This document shows, piece by piece, positions 60,280 through 64,000 of a stretch of DNA of 64,000 nucleotides. This stretch comes from Selaginella moellendorffii (Eukaryota > Streptophyta > Lycopodiopsida > Selaginellales > Selaginellaceae), in NCBI RefSeq assembly GCF_000143415.4, contig NW_003314280.1, positions 2,238,611 to 2,302,610 of the forward strand, in the 5' to 3' direction. Position 1 is the first letter of the stretch, and each line of letters starts with the position of its first letter. The position numbers and the translations under genes were made by a program. The notes under the pieces were generated by a model. That model was not told where the DNA came from. It saw only the letters and a program-made list of their open reading frames with translations, and made no database searches.

Positions 60280-62013
60280 CTAGAACTCGTCATCTGTGCT
60301 GTCTTCTACTTGTTCATTACCATTGTCAGACTCGTCGTCTGAAATAGCCTCCGAGACGTCCTGGAGAAGCTGTTGATGATCACAGCAGACGAAAAATATA
60401 AAATCCTAGCTACCTTTGAAGGTGAGTGGCGAGCCTGGTTAAAGTTGAAAGAGTTCTCTTGTGGATTGGCAACAGTGTTCCCCGTCTCAGCTAATAGTGC
60501 AAAAGAGAGCTTTGAGTCGCTCCAAGAGAGCTCGCTTAGTTCCACATTATCCTTGTTATTTCCACTCTCCTCTCCTCGAAGGATTTGTAAGTTCTGTAGC
60601 AAGCTGAAGTAAGAATAATACAATCGAAACCTTGACACTTATCACCTCGTCTTGCAATTGTTGTTGGAGACGCTTCATCATAGCAAACGATTCTTGTAGT
60701 TTTTCCTGCTCTTCTTGATTGTGTGTTTCTAGTTGACTCTCTAGCCATCGTAGATTGTGGAATTTCTCGAGATAAACACCAAAAAGGCGCTGGAGCTCAC
60801 TTTGGAGCACTTCGTACTCGTCAAGATATGCTGGCCTGTTCATAAAACGCAAACACAATGAGAGTTCTCCAAAAGGTTTCAATGTTATCGATACCTGACG
60901 TTTTCAAGCACCGATAGGCGCTTTTTGCACCGCTCAAGCTCCACTTTTCGTTTCTCATGTGTTATACTCAGTGATTTTTCATCCTTCTCGCAGCTATGCT
61001 GTTGCTGCTCAACCGAAGAAACTGTTTGCAGCAAACTAAAAGTACCTTCTCTAACCAAATTCTCAATCTGCTCAATGTCAGTGTTTGTCGAAGCAGCCAT
61101 GTTTCGCTCTCCCTATCGCAGCATCAATCCCAAAAGTTACAAATGCAAAACCACAAGTTTATATCTACCTGAAGCTGCATTTCGGTCGCCAAATCGTCGT
61201 ATAGCGTTGCTCCAGCCTTGATGATCTCTAGAACAAGTGATCGAGCTGCTTTCACATCAAATGCCCGTTTGAAGAGTGTTGTCTCTGGCAACTGCATAAC
61301 CCAATGGAGAAAACATCACGAGGAAAAGAAAAACAAAATTCTCACAGACCTTTTCAGAAGAAGCTGATGCAATGGCTTGCTGAAGCAATGTGGAAACTTG
61401 GAGGAGCTCGGCCGTAGCATTGCTATCAGCCATATATAAACTTCGCAAATTCAGCTTCATCCTGGTCTTGAGAAACTAAGATCCATCAAAACAAAAAAAC
61501 TTAGAAAAGAACTTGGAAAGGAAAGAGAGAAAAATAATCGGAATCGAGCAATGACGATGAATCACCATGACCCGGCCAGCAGACTTGAGAAATGCAATTC
61601 GACCCTCTTCCGTCGAAACGTCGCCGTGGAGCTGGACTTCAGGATCATACCTACAAATTCTATCTTCCAAGAATCCAAAGATTGCCAGATTATTACCTCG
61701 GAAGAAGCCAGCGGATACAGCTCGCCACTGTATCGAAATGTGGAGTCCGGAAGCTCTCCATTGACAGGCCATCGCCCGGATATCCCAGAGATTTCATGGA
61801 TTCGATGAATTCTGGAGCTCCAAAGAGAGATTTAGAAGATTTGTCTCGAGAAAGAAGAAGATCGTACTTCGTATCAGGGCGTGAGAGCAAGAAGGCACTG
61901 TCGCCATCGCCATCGCCATCGCCATCGCTAGCCCTAAAACTTTGCCGCGCTCCACATCCAACGGCCCAAGATCCAACGGTGGGGATTCGCTCGCGGCGGA
62001 GTGACCGCCCCAT
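60280..62013 (-). CDS. CLUAP1: Clusterin-associated protein 1 / IFT38 (intraflagellar transport)
   Basis: Eight exons: 61697-62013, 61566-61650, 61350-61475, 61169-61291, 60895-61112, 60646-60835, 60414-60593 and 60280-60369; 442 aa if the ATG at 62013 is used. That start adds ~75 residues including an Asp-Gly run from a gccatc microsatellite (about 61901-61928), so the true start is uncertain. The N-terminal calponin-homology-like domain reads ESMKSLGYPGDGLSMESFRT then YDPEVQLHGDVSTEEGRIAF. A coiled coil contains KRKVELERCKKRLSVLENV and EYEVLQSELQRLFGVYLEKF, and the tail is acidic (SDDESDNGNEQ). This matches CLUAP1 (DYF-3, FAP22), an IFT-B subunit needed for flagellum assembly. Expected use here: motile sperm. 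Confidence 0.9.
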
Positions 62014-62169
62014 AAGCCCCAGGAATCAAGAAAGTGAGGATCTTACGGCCGACAGCGATTACACTTCCTGTGGGAAGCGCTCTCCGCAATCAAGATCGGC
62101 GAGATCGATAGCGGATCACAGAGAAAGAATAAATTTGATCCTGTGCCCGCGATCCTGCGGTTTTGGCTC

Positions 62170-62275
62170 TAACGAAGGGGAGGCCGTAGAGCACGAAGAG
62201 CGTCGCGACATAAGGGCTTGAGAAGTCACCCGTGGTATGGTTCTTGACGATCTTATGGAAGGTTGGCCTGTCAAG
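62170..62275 (-). pseudogene. SWEET exon-3 fragment
   Basis: Minus-strand frame RPTFHKIVKNHTTGDFSSPY followed by VATLFVLYGLPFV parallels [11 protein letters not shown] ... [18 protein letters not shown] of the SWEET gene at 49334-49550, with a short deletion. No other SWEET exons surround it. Confidence 0.8.
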
Positions 62276-62459
62276 CAAATGTCATGCCCGAAAAAGCGTC
62301 CAGTAGAAATTTCAATATATATTCCAAGTGGACTTTTTGGCTATTTTTTGTCATTTCTTTTCATAATCAACTTGCTTTCCAAGTCAAACTTTGTAACAAA
62401 GCCAAAGTGATATTTTAAGTGAAGGATTCTCCAAGCAACCAGATCGTCCAAGAAACTCA

Positions 62460-63386
62460 ATGAGACTGAAGGCATTGTATCTAGTGCTGTTGCAGATTTT
62501 TTGCCTTTCTCGGTGCTCATGCATGCGCTTTGACGAGGCATCTATACCAGGTAGGCTCAACCTCCAGCAAGTCGTCATCATGGAGATCCGCATTCGCTCC
62601 TTCATCAGAACTAATATTCAACCAGATATATTTTATAATTCGCAGTCATGGGGAGAAACTCTCCAAATTGATACTGACAATTTTTGCATTGTAAGGCTAA
62701 CACTCTTCACCATGGAATCAGATGGAAGTTGTAGCCTTGGACCCTCCCCAATGAGACTCCGGGGATCTTCTCTCATACAAATAAGTAATTATCTGGTTGA
62801 TCGAATTGGAGAAGCAGCTCGCATGTATGGCTATGGTCGCATTATGGCCGTCTCAGGACTTCTAAGCATTGATTATCGGATTTACTCCACATCCCTGCCA
62901 CAAGCGACACATATTAGTCAACCTTTAGAGATTGTCCTCAATATTAATCCTTCCAACTCAACTCTTAACTCTACTCGAGAGTTGTATGGCCAAAATGAGT
63001 GCTATGCTTTTCGCTCTGGAATGGTGAGTGGAGAGCGAGGAGCGCTTGGATCTGACCTCTACAGCGGCTCTCGTCTTGTGTCTCCCAACGGCTTCTACGA
63101 GCTCGTTTTGAAAAACGACTGTAACTTGGTGCTATTAGCGATGGGATGGAAAGAGCTTTGGTCGAGTTCCACAGCTGGAAAAGGTGTTAGATGTGTACTC
63201 ACTCTCCAGAGGGATGGGAACTTGGTGCTCTTAGGAGGAGATGGAAGAGGTATCTTTGCATCAAACATTTATTGTCAGCCACAGCCTCACTGCATCTTTG
63301 GAACCAATTTGGTGCTTGAAAATAGTGGATCCGTTTCAATCTATCGTGCCTCCGGGCCTATGCTTCTCTTATGGCGACGGCCATGA
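62460..63386 (+). CDS. Secreted protein with C-terminal bulb-type (GNA-like) lectin domain
   Basis: Frame of 308 aa. The N-terminus MRLKALYLVLLQIFCLSRC is a signal peptide. Residues ~30-170 form a region I do not recognise. Residues ~185-300 resemble a B-lectin domain: SGSRLVSPNGFYELVLKNDCNLVLL and then LTLQRDGNLVLLGGDGRG, close to the QxDxNxVxY sugar-site pattern with Leu replacing Tyr. No kinase or transmembrane segment follows in frame. A further frame downstream (to ~63680) is protein-like in places and could be an additional exon. A role in carbohydrate binding outside the cell is inferred. Confidence 0.65.
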   Translation: MRLKALYLVLLQIFCLSRCSCMRFDEASIPGRLNLQQVVIMEIRIRSFIRTNIQPDIFYNSQSWGETLQIDTDNFCIVRLTLFTMESDGSCSLGPSPMRLRGSSLIQISNYLVDRIGEAARMYGYGRIMAVSGLLSIDYRIYSTSLPQATHISQPLEIVLNINPSNSTLNSTRELYGQNECYAFRSGMVSGERGALGSDLYSGSRLVSPNGFYELVLKNDCNLVLLAMGWKELWSSSTAGKGVRCVLTLQRDGNLVLLGGDGRGIFASNIYCQPQPHCIFGTNLVLENSGSVSIYRASGPMLLLWRRP

Positions 63387-64000
63387 AAGCGGCCAAGCAA
63401 TGAATAAAAGCTTCTTGATCCAGCTCATACCGCAGCAAGAGAAGAGTTCCAAGCTTCAGAGATTGTCCACAGGTAACCGTAGCAAGGCTCGCAACACGGG
63501 TGATCCAGAGTGCTCTGAGTTCATAGCGACCATGGCAACGGTCAAGAACTGGGTTATGGGCTATGAAGTAAGATATATAAATTTCTGGTTTAAAAGAAGT
63601 TTGAGATTATTCAGAGAATATTACTTTTTGGTGTTTATAATGTTTAAAATCCTCAAATTCAAAAAAATTGGATTCCCTCCCTAAGTCCTTCAATCCTTTC
63701 TAATTGTTCAAGTAATCATGCGGTCCATTGAATGTCTTGTTCCTGGTTGCTCTCAACGTGTGTGGGATCCTCAAGCAATGGGACCAGGATTCAGGATAGG
63801 ATTCATCACCAGATCCAAGATAAGCGAGATTGAGAATGCCCTTATGAGCATGTAAAGTGTGGAATTTTGGATCTTGTAAAAGAGCTTTTTGACTGATTGG
63901 AGGAAGAATGTTATCAACTGGACAATTTTGGTCTAGGTGTTTTTGGAGAATCGGCATTTTCGGTGGGTGGATAAAGCCAAAGAGATCTCAAAAAGATGGT
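63387..64000. other. Right end of window, no gene supported
   Basis: Contains a short plus frame to 63684 and a minus frame 63700-63957 (ending NGPHDYLNN) without recognisable features. The latter could be an edge of a transposon or gene that continues outside the window. Confidence 0.4.

Overview
This is nuclear DNA of a land plant, most likely a lycophyte such as Selaginella. The genes have many short (about 50-75 nt) GT-AG introns, and the set includes plastid-targeted enzymes, a SWEET transporter, a PLS-type PPR protein and UreF. It also contains an intraflagellar-transport gene (CLUAP1/IFT38), which is expected only in plants with flagellated sperm. The species is inferred; the plant origin is clear.

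Layout. 1-13.4 kb is repeat territory. A minus-strand, apparently non-coding LTR retrotransposon occupies the left end: partial left LTR 1-938, interior 939-5037, right LTR 5038-6918. Its LTRs carry a hierarchical CTCGG-type tandem repeat. A second element is marked by an initiator-Met-tRNA primer-binding site at 12905-12916. Both interiors lack long ORFs and are unusually dense in short perfect hairpins. 13.67-14.75 kb is a scrap zone: an inverted, broken copy of the neighbouring RAP gene beside a fragment of a CCCH/WD40 gene.

15.3-53.3 kb is gene-dense. In order: RAP-domain protein (+), plastid enolase (+), BKI1/MAKR-like kinase regulator (+), CTP synthase (-), a broken unknown gene (-), an intronless unknown protein (+), an MFS transporter (-), alpha-glucan phosphorylase (-), mitochondrial PDH E1-alpha (-), UreF (-), a G2484-1-like Agenet protein (-), ABCB28-like plastid ABC transporter (-), a small ORF (-), mitochondrial ribosome recycling factor (+), a SWEET transporter (+) and a LACS8/9-type acyl-CoA synthetase (-). 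For nine multi-exon genes I reconstructed frame-consistent exon chains: CTP synthase 21 exons, MFS 8, phosphorylase 22, PDH E1-alpha 8, Agenet 8, ABCB28 17, RRF 8, SWEET 6 and LACS 11. RAP (3 exons) and enolase (7 exons) also close cleanly.

53.9-60 kb holds a tandem duplication of an aspartic protease/PPR pair whose copies decayed in opposite ways: protease intact and PPR broken in one, protease truncated and PPR intact in the other. About 2.3 kb of AT-rich DNA with an inverted repeat lies between them. 60.3-62 kb is CLUAP1/IFT38 (-). A SWEET exon fragment and a secreted protein with a bulb-lectin domain (+) close the window.

There is no operon logic; genes are independent but tightly packed. 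Metabolic themes are plastid and mitochondrial carbon flow (enolase, phosphorylase, PDH, SWEET), lipid activation (LACS), nucleotide supply (CTP synthase) and organelle gene expression (RAP, RRF, PPR).
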